Positions 43,251-51,564 of a stretch of DNA of 64,000 bases are shown in pieces; position 1 is the first letter of the stretch, and each line of letters opens with the position of its first letter. The position numbers and the translations under genes were made by a program. A model generated the notes under the pieces. That model saw only the letters and a program-made list of their open reading frames with translations, searched no databases and was not told where the DNA came from. The DNA comes from Puerhibacterium puerhi (GTDB lineage Bacteria; Actinomycetota; Actinomycetes; Actinomycetales; Cellulomonadaceae). Location of the stretch: contig NZ_WUWN01000005.1 of NCBI RefSeq assembly GCF_009846865.1, positions 1 through 64,000 of the forward strand, written 5' to 3'.

Positions 43251-43619
43251 ATGGCCGACTTCCCCGCCAACCTGCAGTACTCCCGCGAGCACGAGTGGGT
43301 CGACGACTCCACCCCGGCCGTCGTGGGCGTCACGTCCGTGGCCGCCGACGCGCTGGGCGACGTCGTCTACCTCGAGCTGCCCGAGGTGGGCACCACGATC
43401 GAGGCGGGTGCCGTCGTGGGCGAGATCGAGTCCACCAAGTCCGTCTCCGAGCTGTACTCGCCGGTGTCCGGCACGGTGGTCGAGGTCAACCAGACGGCCG
43501 TGGACGACCCGGCGCTCGTGAACTCCGACCCGTTCGGCGCCGGCTGGCTGTTCAAGGTCGAGGTGACCGGCACGGGCGAGCTGCTCGACGCCGAGGGCTA
43601 CGCGGCCTTCGCCGGCTGA
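43251..43619 (+). CDS. gcvH: Glycine cleavage system H protein
   Basis: A 122-residue lipoyl carrier. The lipoylated lysine is K63 in GEIESTKSVSELYSP. The C-terminus NSDPFGAGWLFKVE is typical. It shuttles the aminomethyl group between P- and T-proteins and is re-oxidised by dihydrolipoamide dehydrogenase, which is not in this window. ATG follows GAGGAGCC. It is the last gene of the operon and is followed by a strong terminator. Confidence 0.97.
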   Translation: MADFPANLQYSREHEWVDDSTPAVVGVTSVAADALGDVVYLELPEVGTTIEAGAVVGEIESTKSVSELYSPVSGTVVEVNQTAVDDPALVNSDPFGAGWLFKVEVTGTGELLDAEGYAAFAG

Positions 43620-43639
43620 CGCCCGCGAGCGGACGTCCA

Positions 43640-43677
43640 CGAGGCGCCGGGACCCGTTCCGGGATCCCGGCGCCTCG
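43640..43677 (+). terminator. Terminator of gcvPTH
   Basis: CGAGGCGCCGGGA (43640-43652) pairs with TCCCGGCGCCTCG (43665-43677), then TTGTCT. A 13-bp stem 21 bp after gcvH. Confidence 0.85.
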
Positions 43678-43798
43678 TTGTCTGAGAGCGCGCTGACCTG
43701 CACCTTCGCTGAGTGGGTGACGTCACGTCGTGGAGTCGGGTGAAAAAGTCGACGCAACCGCGTCATGATCGCGGCCCCAGCACCTCTCTAGTGGTAGA

Positions 43799-43819
43799 GC
43801 CGGCACCCCTGTTGCCGGC
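43799..43819 (+). promoter_or_regulatory. Hairpin in the leader of the LuxR-HTH gene
   Basis: GCCGGCA (43799-43805) pairs with TGCCGGC (43813-43819), 20 bases before ATG 43840 and just upstream of its GGAGGAAG site. It may be part of the 5' leader; CTAGTGGTAGAGC before it contains possible -10 hexamers. Confidence 0.35.
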
Positions 43820-43839
43820 CGGCTGCACAGGAGGAAGCC

Positions 43840-44085
43840 ATGACCCTCGTCGAGATGGACCGCCCGGCACCCGCGATGGCCGCTGCCCCCCTGACCCGCC
43901 GTGAGCGCGTGGTGCTCGCGAACCTCGCCGAGGACGTCACGCTCGAGCAGATCGCGAACCGCCTCTTCGTCACGCGGAACACCGTCAAGTCGCAGGTCCG
44001 GAGCGTCTACCGCAAGCTCGGCGTCTCCACCCGCGCTGACGCGGTGGCGTGGGCGCGCCGCGCGGGCCTCAGCGCGACCAGCTGA
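43840..44085 (+). CDS. Stand-alone LuxR-type HTH protein
   Basis: An 81-residue protein that is little more than a GerE/LuxR DNA-binding domain (about 17-78: LTRRERVVLANLAEDVTLEQIANRLFVTRNTVKSQVRSVYRKLGVSTRADAV). No receiver or ligand domain is present and no upstream frame supplies one, so it is not a truncated response regulator on this evidence. It may bind DNA as a dimer, or interfere with larger regulators. The ribosome binding site AGGAGGAAG is strong. It stands alone after the gcv terminator. Confidence 0.85.
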   Translation: MTLVEMDRPAPAMAAAPLTRRERVVLANLAEDVTLEQIANRLFVTRNTVKSQVRSVYRKLGVSTRADAVAWARRAGLSATS

Positions 44086-44191
44086 CGGGCAGCCCACCGA
44101 CCGGCGGGCCGCCTCGAGCGGACGGCCCGGCAGGACACCCCGCCGCGGCGTCCGGCGCACGACGCCGTCGTCGGACGCCGCGGCCCGACAC

Positions 44192-44237
44192 CCCGGCACC
44201 TCTCCCGGACACCTCCCGGCACCTCTCCCGGACACCT
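44192..44237. repeat. Two exact tandem copies of a 23-bp unit
   Basis: CCCGGCACCTCTCCCGGACACCT... repeated at 44192-44214 and 44215-44237, in the gap between the LuxR-HTH and Nudix genes. No coding function seen. Confidence 0.9.
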
Positions 44238-44335
44238 CGGACGGACACCGCCGCCACGGCGCACGACCACCGGTCCCGAGGCCCTGCGGCGGGACGCGCC
44301 GCCGCGGCCGCACCGCGCGTGCGGCGCCCGGGTGA

Positions 44336-44341
44336 AACACT
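44336..44341 (+). promoter_or_regulatory. -10 box of leaderless Nudix gene
   Basis: AACACT, 6 bases before ATG 44348; no Shine-Dalgarno. Confidence 0.4.
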
Positions 44342-44347
44342 CGGCGC

Positions 44348-44806
44348 ATGGCCGAGCCGTCCGCCCCCGCCCTGAGCGCCACGTCGTCCGCCGGCCGCCG
44401 GCTCGTGGTCGCGGCGGCGATCGTGGACGACGTCGCGGCGCCACGCCGCCTGCTCGCCGCCCGGCGCAGCCGCCCCGCCGCGATCGCCGGTCGCTGGGAG
44501 TTCCCCGGCGGCAAGGTGGACCCCGGCGAGACGCCCGAGGAGGCGCTGCACCGCGAGCTGCGCGAGGAGCTCGGCGTGACCGTCGACCTCGCGCACGAGG
44601 TCCCGGGCCCTGACGCGGGCGGCTGGATCATCACCGAGCGGCACGTCATGCGGCTGTGGTTCGCGGCCCTGGCCGACGGCGAGCCGGCCCCGCTGGTCGA
44701 GCACGACGAGCTGCGCTGGCTGGACCGGGACGCGCTCTTCACCGTCGACTGGCTCGACGGTGACGTGCGGATCGTCGAGGAGCTCGCGGACCGCCTCGCC
44801 GGCTGA
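44348..44806 (+). CDS. Nudix hydrolase, MutT-like
   Basis: A 152-residue enzyme. The Nudix box is complete: G55-x5-E61-x7-R69-E70-L-R-E73-E74-L-G76-V. WEFPGGKV and the 8-oxo-dGTP-type spacing suggest a nucleotide-pool sanitising (d)NTP pyrophosphatase of the MutT group. The Nudix box glutamates bind the catalytic Mg ions. A 17-residue low-complexity tail precedes the fold. Monocistronic by its flanks. Confidence 0.92.
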   Translation: MAEPSAPALSATSSAGRRLVVAAAIVDDVAAPRRLLAARRSRPAAIAGRWEFPGGKVDPGETPEEALHRELREELGVTVDLAHEVPGPDAGGWIITERHVMRLWFAALADGEPAPLVEHDELRWLDRDALFTVDWLDGDVRIVEELADRLAG

Positions 44807-44820
44807 GCGCCCGCGCCGAC

Positions 44821-44867
44821 AGGGCCTCGCTGCAGGGCCTCGCTGCAGGGCCTCGCTGCAGGGCCTC
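44821..44867. repeat. 13-bp tandem repeat, 3.6 copies
   Basis: AGGGCCTCGCTGC at 44821, 44834 and 44847, with a partial fourth copy to 44867, in the gap after the Nudix gene. Confidence 0.92.
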
Positions 44868-45002
44868 ACCGCGCGGGCCGAGGCCGGACGGCCCACCCGG
44901 TGCGGGTGTCGCACGGGCGGTGGCCGGGGTTACGGTCGGAAGGAGCCGACGCCTCGTCGGCCCCGGGTCCCGCGCCGACGCGGGCCACGGAGGGAGAGCC
45001 TC

Positions 45003-46010
45003 GTGCTGCCCAGGACCACCCCCCGTCGTCGCACGCTCGCAGCCCTCGCCGTCCTCCTCCTCGCCGTCCTCGCGGGGTGCACCCGCACCGGGGGCGCCTC
45101 CGGGGGCGAGGGAACGGCGCAGGCGAGCGGTTCGACGCTGCAACGCCTCCAGGACGCCGGGTCCATCACCGTCGGCTTCGCCGGCGAGGCGCCCTACAGC
45201 TACGAGGAGGACGGCGAGCTCACCGGCGCCATCGTCGACCTCCACCGCAAGATCTTCGGCGAGCTCGGCATCGACGACCTCGACGGGGTCAGCACCGAGT
45301 TCCAGTCCCTCATCCCCGGCCTCAACGCCCACCGGTTCGACGCCGTGAGCGCCGGCATGTCGATCCTGCCGGAGCGGTGCGAGCAGGCCATCTTCAGCGA
45401 GCCCGAGTTCATGTACACCACGGCGTTCCTGGTGCCGCAGGGCAACCCGGACCACCTGACCGACATGCAGTCGGCGGCGGACGCCGGGATCACGCTCGCG
45501 ACGGTCAGCGGCGCCATCGAGACCTCGTACGCCGAGCAGCTCGGCATCGAGAACCTCGAGGTCGCCACCCCGCAGGACGGCCTCGACGCCGTCGTCGCCG
45601 GTCGCGCCGACGCCCTGGCGCTCACCGGCGTCTCGCTCAACAGCCTCGCCAAGGCCACCGACGCGTCGGTCGAGGTGACCCCCTCGTTCGTCGCGGTCAT
45701 CGACGGCGTGCCTCAGATCGGCGCCGGCGGCACGGTGTTCCGCAGCGAGGACACCGACCTGCGCGACGCGTACGACGAGAAGCTCGCCGCGATCGTGGGC
45801 GACGAGCAGCGATACCTCGAGATCATGGGCCCGTACGGGTTCACCGAGGCCGAGCGGCCGGTCGAGGGGCTGACCACCGAGGCGCTGTGCTCCGGCGACC
45901 TGGAGCAGCTGGCGACCGAGCTCGGTCCGGAGCTCGACGTCGGGCAGTCCGCCGGCGCGGGGTCGCCGTCCGGTGCGGGCTCGCCCTCCGGCGCGTCGCC
46001 GTCCCCCTGA
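45003..46010 (+). CDS. ehuB: Amino-acid-type ABC substrate-binding lipoprotein, EhuB-like
   Basis: A 335-residue family 3 binding protein. The signal peptide ends in lipobox L-A-G-C26. The mature fold (ITVGFAGEAPYSYEEDGELTGA, FDAVSAGMSILPERCEQAIFSEPEF) matches ectoine/hydroxyectoine binders (EhuB) among polar amino-acid importers. It captures the solute outside the membrane. GTG 45003 follows GGAGGGAGAG. A TTACGGT box lies about 70 bases upstream. The tail is a GSPSGAGSPSGASPSP repeat. First gene of ehuB-C-D-A; the ectoine substrate is inferred. Confidence 0.82.
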   Translation: MLPRTTPRRRTLAALAVLLLAVLAGCTRTGGASGGEGTAQASGSTLQRLQDAGSITVGFAGEAPYSYEEDGELTGAIVDLHRKIFGELGIDDLDGVSTEFQSLIPGLNAHRFDAVSAGMSILPERCEQAIFSEPEFMYTTAFLVPQGNPDHLTDMQSAADAGITLATVSGAIETSYAEQLGIENLEVATPQDGLDAVVAGRADALALTGVSLNSLAKATDASVEVTPSFVAVIDGVPQIGAGGTVFRSEDTDLRDAYDEKLAAIVGDEQRYLEIMGPYGFTEAERPVEGLTTEALCSGDLEQLATELGPELDVGQSAGAGSPSGAGSPSGASPSP

Positions 46011-46016
46011 CGCGCC

Positions 46017-46745
46017 GTGCCCGACAACCTGCAGTCCCTCGTCGACGCGCTGCCCCGGCTCGGCGAGGGGGTCGTGGTCACGCTGCAGCTCACGCTGGGC
46101 GGCGCGGCGCTCGCGTTCGTGCTCGCGGTGGCGCTGGGCCTCGCCGCGCGCGCCCGCTCGCTGTGGCTGCGCACCCCCACCCGCGTCGTGGTCGAGTTCT
46201 TCCGCGGCACGTCGCTGGTGGTGCAGCTGTTCTGGCTGTTCTACGTGCTGCCCGTGTTCGGCTTCCGGCTGGAGTCGATGGCCGTGGGCATCGTCGCCCT
46301 CGGCCTCAACTACGGCGCGTACGGCTCCGAGGTGGTGCGCGGGTCGCTCAACGCCGTCCCGGTGGGGCAGTGGGAGGCGACCAAGGCGCTCAGCCTGGGC
46401 CCGGTGCACCGGGTGCGCCGGGTGATCCTGCCCCAGGCGTGGGCCCTGATGATCCCGCTGCTGACCAACCTGCTCATCCAGCTGCTCAAGGGCTCCGCCC
46501 TGGCCACGTACATCCTGCTGCACGACGTGAACTACGAGATCGGGCAGCTGCGGATCGCCACGCGCGACACGTTCTTCAGCTACGCCGTCGGCCTGCTCGT
46601 CTACTTCGCCCTGGCCTACGTGCTCACCCTCGGCATGAACGCCCTCGAGGTGCGCGCCAAGCGCCGCGTGGGGGCGGGGCCGACCCTGCGGGAGGTCGTG
46701 CGGCTGGCGCCGGTGCCCACGTCGGTGGGGGCGGGTGCTGCATGA
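46017..46745 (+). CDS. ehuC: Amino-acid ABC permease, EhuC-like
   Basis: A 242-residue HisM/ArtQ-type permease. RGTSLVVQLFWLFYVLP and the EAA-like SLNAVPVGQWEATKALSLGPVHRVRRVILPQA are visible, with five hydrophobic segments. GTG start 6 bp after ehuB, and a 4-bp ATGA overlap with the next permease. It forms the membrane pore with its partner. Confidence 0.82.
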   Translation: MPDNLQSLVDALPRLGEGVVVTLQLTLGGAALAFVLAVALGLAARARSLWLRTPTRVVVEFFRGTSLVVQLFWLFYVLPVFGFRLESMAVGIVALGLNYGAYGSEVVRGSLNAVPVGQWEATKALSLGPVHRVRRVILPQAWALMIPLLTNLLIQLLKGSALATYILLHDVNYEIGQLRIATRDTFFSYAVGLLVYFALAYVLTLGMNALEVRAKRRVGAGPTLREVVRLAPVPTSVGAGAA

Positions 46746-47378
46746 CCGGCGGGCTGTGGAGCTGGGAGCAGGCAGCGGCGGCGCTGCCCCCGATCCTCGA
46801 GGGGTTCCGCGTCACGCTGGTCGCGACGGTCGTCGGCATGGTGATCGCCGCGGTCCTCGGGCTGGTCATCGCCCTGGTGCGGCGCTCGGCCGGCCGCTGG
46901 CTGACCGTGCCGGTCGGCCTGTTCGTCGAGCTGGTGCGCTCCACGCCGCTGCTGGTCCAGCTCGTGTTCGTCTATCTCATGCTGCCGTCGGTGCCGGCGC
47001 TCGTCATCGGCTGCACCGTGCTGGGCGTCCACTACGCCACGTACCTGTCCGAGGTGTACCGCGCCGGGATCGAGGCGGTGCCGCGCGGGCAGTGGGAGGC
47101 CGCCACGGCGCTCGACCTGCCCCGCGCGCGGGTGTGGCGGGCCGTCGTGCTGCCGCAGGCGGTCCGCAACACGCTGCCCGGCCTGGGCAACTACGCGATC
47201 TCGATGTTCAAGGAGACGCCGTACCTGTTCTCCATCTCCGTCGTCGAGATGTTCACCGCTGCGCAGCAGTACGGCGCCGCGACCTTCGACTACACCGAGG
47301 CCCTGACCATGGTGGGGCTGATCTTCCTGGCCGTGAGCTACCCGACCTCGCTGCTGGTGCGCAGGATGGAGAACCGCC

Positions 47379-47386
<8 letters not shown>
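46742..47386 (+). CDS. ehuD: Amino-acid ABC permease, EhuD-like
   Basis: A 214-residue second permease. RSTPLLVQLVFVYLMLPSVP and the loop IEAVPRGQWEAATALDLPRARVWRAVVLPQAVRN are diagnostic of the HisMQ family. Coupled to both neighbours by overlaps (4 bp upstream, 8 bp downstream). Confidence 0.82.
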
Positions 47387-48188
<802 letters not shown>

Positions 48189-48259
48189 CCGCGGTCCCGC
48201 CCGGTGGCGTGGGCGACCGGGGCCGTCGACGTCGCCGGGCGGCTCCGCGCGGGGCGGCC

Positions 48260-48265
48260 TAGCGT
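48260..48265 (+). promoter_or_regulatory. -10 box of leaderless DUF2630 gene
   Basis: TAGCGT, 6 bases before ATG 48272. Confidence 0.5.
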
Positions 48266-48271
48266 GGGTGC

Positions 48272-48517
48272 ATGGCGACGACCGACGGCAACATCCGCGA
48301 GCTCATCAACCAGCTGGTCGAGCAGGAGAAGCAGCTGCGCGAGCAGCTCAGCGGCCATCCCGAGGGGGAGGGGCGCGACCTGCTCAAGGCGATCCAGGTG
48401 GAGCTGGACCAGTGCTGGGACCTGCTGCGGCGCCGTGACGCGGCCCGCGAGTTCGGGCGCAACCCCGACGACGAGCAGGTGCGCCCGGCCGACACGGTGG
48501 AGAACTACCGCAACTGA
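48272..48517 (+). CDS. DUF2630 family protein
   Basis: An 81-residue cytoplasmic protein. The pattern IRELINQLVEQEKQLREQ, LKAIQVELDQCWDLLRRRDA and NPDDEQVRPADTVENY is that of DUF2630, short helical proteins of unknown function found in actinobacteria. Two predicted helices form a hairpin-like coiled coil. The start is leaderless. Confidence 0.88.
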   Translation: MATTDGNIRELINQLVEQEKQLREQLSGHPEGEGRDLLKAIQVELDQCWDLLRRRDAAREFGRNPDDEQVRPADTVENYRN

Positions 48518-48540
48518 CCCCTCGCGCTCCGCCAGCGCGG

Positions 48541-49194
48541 TCAGCGCGGCGGCAGCAGGCCGAGGGCGGAGTCCCGGGCGCGCTCGAACGCGTCCGGGAC
48601 CACCCCCATGCCCGCCATGACGAGCGCCCCCTCGTGCAGCATGAGCAGGTCGCGCGCCAGGTCGTCCGGCGCCCCCGCGTCGCGGGCGATGCCGGTGAAC
48701 AGGTCGAGCATCCAGCGCTTCTGCCCCACGATCACCGCGTAGGCGGGGTGGTCCGGGTCGCTGATCTCGGCGTGGGCGTTGATCATGCCGCAGCCCCGGC
48801 GCCCTCGGTCGGCGGCCCAGTCCGCCGAGGCGGCGAAGACCGCCGCCAGCCGGGCCCGCGGGTCCGGGCCGGCAGCGGCCAGCAGCGGGTCGAGGACGCC
48901 CCGCCACTGCCGGTCGCGCTCGCGCAGGTACTCCACGACGAGGCGCTCCTTGGACCCGAAGCGGTCGTACAGCGTCTTCTTCGTGACGCCGGCGCGCTCG
49001 GCGATCGCCTCGACGCCCACGGCGTGGATGCCCTGGGCGTAGAAGAGCTCCGACGCCGCCGCGAGCACCGCCCGCGCCTTGGGGGTCCACCCGACGGCCG
49101 CCGTGCCGGCGCGGGCGTCCGCGGCCGCCATCCGGTCTGCGCCCTGGTCGGTGCCTCGACCGGTGCCCTGGTCCGTGCCCTGGTCCACGCTCAC
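48541..49194 (-). CDS. TetR family transcriptional regulator
   Basis: A 217-residue repressor. After a low-complexity N-terminal 35 residues (DQGTDQGTGRGTDQG, coded by 12-bp repeats) comes the TetR HTH (about 38-85: AVLAAASELFYAQGIHAVGVEAIAERAGVTKKTLYDRFGSKE). An all-alpha ligand domain follows. It is divergent from an EamA transporter, with two matching palindromes between and inside the starts, so it very likely represses itself and the transporter. GTG 49194 was selected by TAGCGT 6 bases upstream. Confidence 0.92.
   Translation of the reverse strand: MSVDQGTDQGTGRGTDQGADRMAAADARAGTAAVGWTPKARAVLAAASELFYAQGIHAVGVEAIAERAGVTKKTLYDRFGSKERLVVEYLRERDRQWRGVLDPLLAAAGPDPRARLAAVFAASADWAADRGRRGCGMINAHAEISDPDHPAYAVIVGQKRWMLDLFTGIARDAGAPDDLARDLLMLHEGALVMAGMGVVPDAFERARDSALGLLPPR
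49163..49186 (-). repeat. 12-bp tandem repeat in TetR N-terminus
   Basis: GTGCCCTGGTCC repeated twice exactly (49163-49174, 49175-49186) with degenerate flanking copies; codes the DQGT repeats. Confidence 0.85.
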
Positions 49195-49200
49195 ACGGCA

Positions 49201-49206
49201 ACGCTA
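49201..49206 (-). promoter_or_regulatory. -10 box of leaderless tetR-like gene
   Basis: TAGCGT on the minus strand, 6 bases before GTG 49194. Its last bases overlap operator 1. Confidence 0.5.
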
Positions 49207-49220
49207 CACCGACCGGTATA
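49205..49220. promoter_or_regulatory. TetR operator 1
   Basis: TACACCGACCGGTATA, a near-perfect 16-bp palindrome covering the -10 of the regulator and touching the -10 of the transporter gene. It matches operator 2 at 15 of 16 positions. Confidence 0.82.
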
Positions 49221-49224
49221 CCGT
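49219..49224 (+). promoter_or_regulatory. -10 box of leaderless EamA gene
   Basis: TACCGT, 7 bases before ATG 49232, between the two operators. Confidence 0.5.
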
Positions 49225-49231
49225 GACGAGC

Positions 49232-50287
49232 ATGCGTACACCGATCGGTATACCCCGGGGTCCCGCCGGCTGGGCGACGGCGGCGCTCGCGGCGCTCTTC
49301 GTCGTCTGCTGGTCGTCCGGGTTCGTGGGGGCGAAGCTCGGCGCCGGCGACGCGCCCGTGACCACCGTGCTCATGTGGCGGTTCGTCCCCCTTGCCCTGC
49401 TGCTCCTGCCGGCGCTGGTCGTGCGCGGACGCGGCGCGGGGCGGGCGGGCGCCGGCGGCCGCGCCCTGGCGCGGGACGTCGTGATCGGCGTGCTGTCGCA
49501 GACCGGGTACCTGCTGAGCGTCTACGGCGCCATCGAGCTGGGGGTCAGCACCGGGACGACGGCGCTCGTCGACGGCATCCAGCCGCTGGCCGTCGCGGCG
49601 CTCGCCGGGCCGCTGCTCGGCGTCGCCGTCACCGGCCGGCAGTGGGCGGGCCTCGCCGTCGGCCTCGTGGGCGTCGCGGCGGTGACGTGGGCCGACGCCA
49701 CGGCGCCGGCCGGCGGCGCGCCCTGGTGGGGGTACGTCGTGCCGTTCGCCGGGATGCTGTCCCTCGTGGCGGCCACGTTCCTCGAGCGCCGGGCCCCGAG
49801 CGCCACGCCGCCCCTGCGCGCCCTCGCGGTCCACTGCGCCACCTCGGCAGCGGTCTTCGCCGGCCTGGCGCTGGCCACCGGCACGGCGGCACCCCCGCGC
49901 GCCGCGTCGTTCTGGGTAGCCGTCGCCTGGCTCGTGGTCCTGTCCACCTTCGGTGGGTACGGCCTGTGCTGGGTGCTGCTGCGGCGGGTCGGGGTCACCA
50001 CTGTCGACGGGCTGATGTTCCTGGTCCCGGCGGTGACCACGGCCTGGGGTGCCGCGATGTTCGCCGAGCCCGTCACCGCGCTGACCGTGGTGGGCCTGGC
50101 GCTCGCGCTCGGCGCCTGCGCGCTGGTCGCCCGGGACGACACTGTCCGGGACGGCGGGGTTCGGGGCGACGGGGTCCGGGGCGACAGGCCGGGGCGCGAC
50201 CGGGACGGCCTCAGTCGGCGGCGAGCAGCGGCGCGCCGGCCTCGAGCAGCGCTCGGGCGGCGGGGTCCTCGAGCGGCACGTCGGTGA
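49232..50287 (+). CDS. EamA/DMT family transporter
   Basis: A 351-residue membrane protein with about ten hydrophobic segments in two EamA repeats (LFVVCWSSGFVGAKLGAGDAP in the first; VVLSTFGGYGLCWVLLRRVG in the second). It probably exports a metabolite or drug and is controlled by the divergent TetR regulator. ATG 49232 is fixed by the TACCGT box. The second operator lies inside codons 2-7, so the first residues RTPIGIP are the translation of an operator. The charged tail is coded by 15-bp repeats and overlaps the convergent DeoR gene by 77 bp. Confidence 0.88.
   Translation: MRTPIGIPRGPAGWATAALAALFVVCWSSGFVGAKLGAGDAPVTTVLMWRFVPLALLLLPALVVRGRGAGRAGAGGRALARDVVIGVLSQTGYLLSVYGAIELGVSTGTTALVDGIQPLAVAALAGPLLGVAVTGRQWAGLAVGLVGVAAVTWADATAPAGGAPWWGYVVPFAGMLSLVAATFLERRAPSATPPLRALAVHCATSAAVFAGLALATGTAAPPRAASFWVAVAWLVVLSTFGGYGLCWVLLRRVGVTTVDGLMFLVPAVTTAWGAAMFAEPVTALTVVGLALALGACALVARDDTVRDGGVRGDGVRGDRPGRDRDGLSRRRAAARRPRAALGRRGPRAARR
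49237..49252. promoter_or_regulatory. TetR operator 2, inside the EamA coding start
   Basis: TACACCGATCGGTATA, with perfect ACCGATCGGT core, 32 bp centre-to-centre from operator 1 (about three helical turns). Confidence 0.82.
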
Positions 50288-50969
50288 CGATCCCGGTGAC
50301 CTCGGCGAGCGGCAGCACCCGGAACGCCGACGCGGCGCCGATCTTCTCGGCGCTCGCGAGCACGTAGGTGTCGCCCGCGCGGCCCGCGAGCGTGCGCTTC
50401 GTGGCCGCCTCCTCGGCGTCGCCCGTGGTCAGGCCCGCCTCGGGGTGCACGCCGGTGACGCCGAGCAGGAAGACGTCGGCCCAGATCCCGGCGGCGGCCT
50501 CCGCGAGCAGGGAGCCCGAGGTCACCACCGAGTGCTTGAACAGGCGGCCGCCCAGCACGAGCACCTCCACCGTGGGGTGCTCCGCCAGGGCCGCTGCCAC
50601 GGTGGGGCTGTGCGTGACGATCGTGGCGTCGAGGTCGGCGGGCAGGGCGCGGGCCACCGCCAGTGCCGTCGTCCCGCCGTCGAGGATCGCCGTGCTGCCC
50701 GGGCGCACCAGCGCGGCCGCGCGCCGCGCGACCCGGTCCTTGTTCTCCACGGCCACGCCCTGCCGACCGGCGTAGTCGACGACGGCGGGGGAGACGGGCA
50801 GCGCACCGCCGTAGACGCGCTGGCACAGGCCCGCGGCCGCCATCTCGCGCAGGTCGCGGCGCACGGAGTCCTCGGACAGCCCGTGCCGGGCCGCGAAGTC
50901 CTTGGCCACCACGCGTCCCTCGGTGCGCAGCACCCGCAGCAGCTCGTCCCGTCGTTGTGCCGGCAGCAT
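50211..50969 (-). CDS. DeoR family transcriptional regulator
   Basis: A 252-residue regulator. The DeoR HTH (about 1-55: RRDELLRVLRTEGRVVAKDFAARHGLSEDSVRRDLREMAAAGLCQRVYGGA) precedes a DeoRC sugar-phosphate sensor (about 75-235, with DGGTT and LGVTGV). It should respond to a phosphorylated sugar or nucleoside. It is divergent from the DUF4406 gene across an AT-rich 75-bp gap. ATG 50969 has GGTGGAG upstream. The open frame continues upstream without a stop into the MFS gene (see findings). The 3' end overlaps the EamA gene by 77 bp. Confidence 0.9.
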   Translation of the reverse strand: MLPAQRRDELLRVLRTEGRVVAKDFAARHGLSEDSVRRDLREMAAAGLCQRVYGGALPVSPAVVDYAGRQGVAVENKDRVARRAAALVRPGSTAILDGGTTALAVARALPADLDATIVTHSPTVAAALAEHPTVEVLVLGGRLFKHSVVTSGSLLAEAAAGIWADVFLLGVTGVHPEAGLTTGDAEEAATKRTLAGRAGDTYVLASAEKIGAASAFRVLPLAEVTGIVTDVPLEDPAARALLEAGAPLLAAD

Positions 50970-51031
50970 CGATCTCCACCTCTCCAGGGTGATATTCACA
51001 TTAATCCCTAGTGTTGCACGTTCATGCGTAC

Positions 51032-51037
51032 TAGCGT
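51032..51037 (+). promoter_or_regulatory. -10 box of leaderless DUF4406 gene
   Basis: TAGCGT, 7 bases before ATG 51045. The region 50990-51044 is unusually AT-rich for this genome, and the DeoR site is expected here. Confidence 0.5.
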
Positions 51038-51044
51038 GTAAAAC

Positions 51045-51440
51045 ATGAAGCCCATGATGATCCTGATCGCAGGCCCCTACCAGTCCGGCACGAACGGCGA
51101 CCCCGCCGCGATGGCCGCCAACCTCCGCCGCCTCGAGGAGGCCGCGTGGCCGGTCTTCGAGCGCGGTCACGTGCCCATGATCGGCGAGTGGGTGGCGCTC
51201 CCGGTGCTGTCCAGCATGGGCGCGTCCGGCCCCACGGACCCGCGCGCCGAGCAGGTGCTCTACCCGACGGCCGAGCGGCTGCTGGAGCACTGCGACGCCG
51301 TGCTGCGCCTGCCGGGCGAGTCGCGCGGCGCGGACAACGACGTCGCGATCGCCCGACGGCGCGGGCTGCCGGTGTACACGTCGGTCGAGCAGATCCCGCG
51401 CGCCGGGGCCGCCGCCGGGGTGCCGGCCGGCGCCGTCTGA
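51045..51440 (+). CDS. DUF4406 / nucleoside 2-deoxyribosyltransferase-like protein
   Basis: A 131-residue protein. MILIAGPYQSGTNGDPAAMAANL at the N-terminus and LLEHCDAVLRLPGESRGADNDVAIARRRGLPVY match DUF4406, which shares the fold of nucleoside 2-deoxyribosyltransferases (GPY start, conserved Asp/Glu near the C-terminus). Catalysis on a nucleoside or related N-glycoside is possible but unproven. The divergent DeoR gene, a family that often senses sugar or nucleoside phosphates, agrees with this. Leaderless start. Confidence 0.82.
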   Translation: MKPMMILIAGPYQSGTNGDPAAMAANLRRLEEAAWPVFERGHVPMIGEWVALPVLSSMGASGPTDPRAEQVLYPTAERLLEHCDAVLRLPGESRGADNDVAIARRRGLPVYTSVEQIPRAGAAAGVPAGAV

Positions 51441-51491
51441 CCGGGCTGAGGGCCCCGGTCCTCGACCCGGCCGCGCCTCGTCTGCTGACGA

Positions 51492-51528
51492 CGAACGCTC
51501 CGACCGCACGGAGCGGTCGGGGCGTTCG
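51492..51528. terminator. Bidirectional terminator
   Basis: CGAACGCTCCGACCGC (51492-51507) pairs with GCGGTCGGGGCGTTCG (51513-51528), one mismatch. It separates the DUF4406 and MFS genes, which converge. Because it lies between them, the MFS frame that runs on into DeoR is unlikely to be translated as one protein. Confidence 0.8.
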
Positions 51529-51564
51529 CCTGGGTGCCCGGGGGCGGGCCGCCCGGGAGCGGCG

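Noticed and set aside
43781-43800. CTAGTGGTAGAGC as a tRNA D-arm
   Set aside because: No acceptor, anticodon or T-arm can be built around it.
44086-44347. Repeat-containing gap after the LuxR-HTH gene as a gene or regulatory RNA
   Set aside because: Apart from the 23-bp duplication and the Nudix -10 there is no start site with a ribosome binding site and no stable paired structure.
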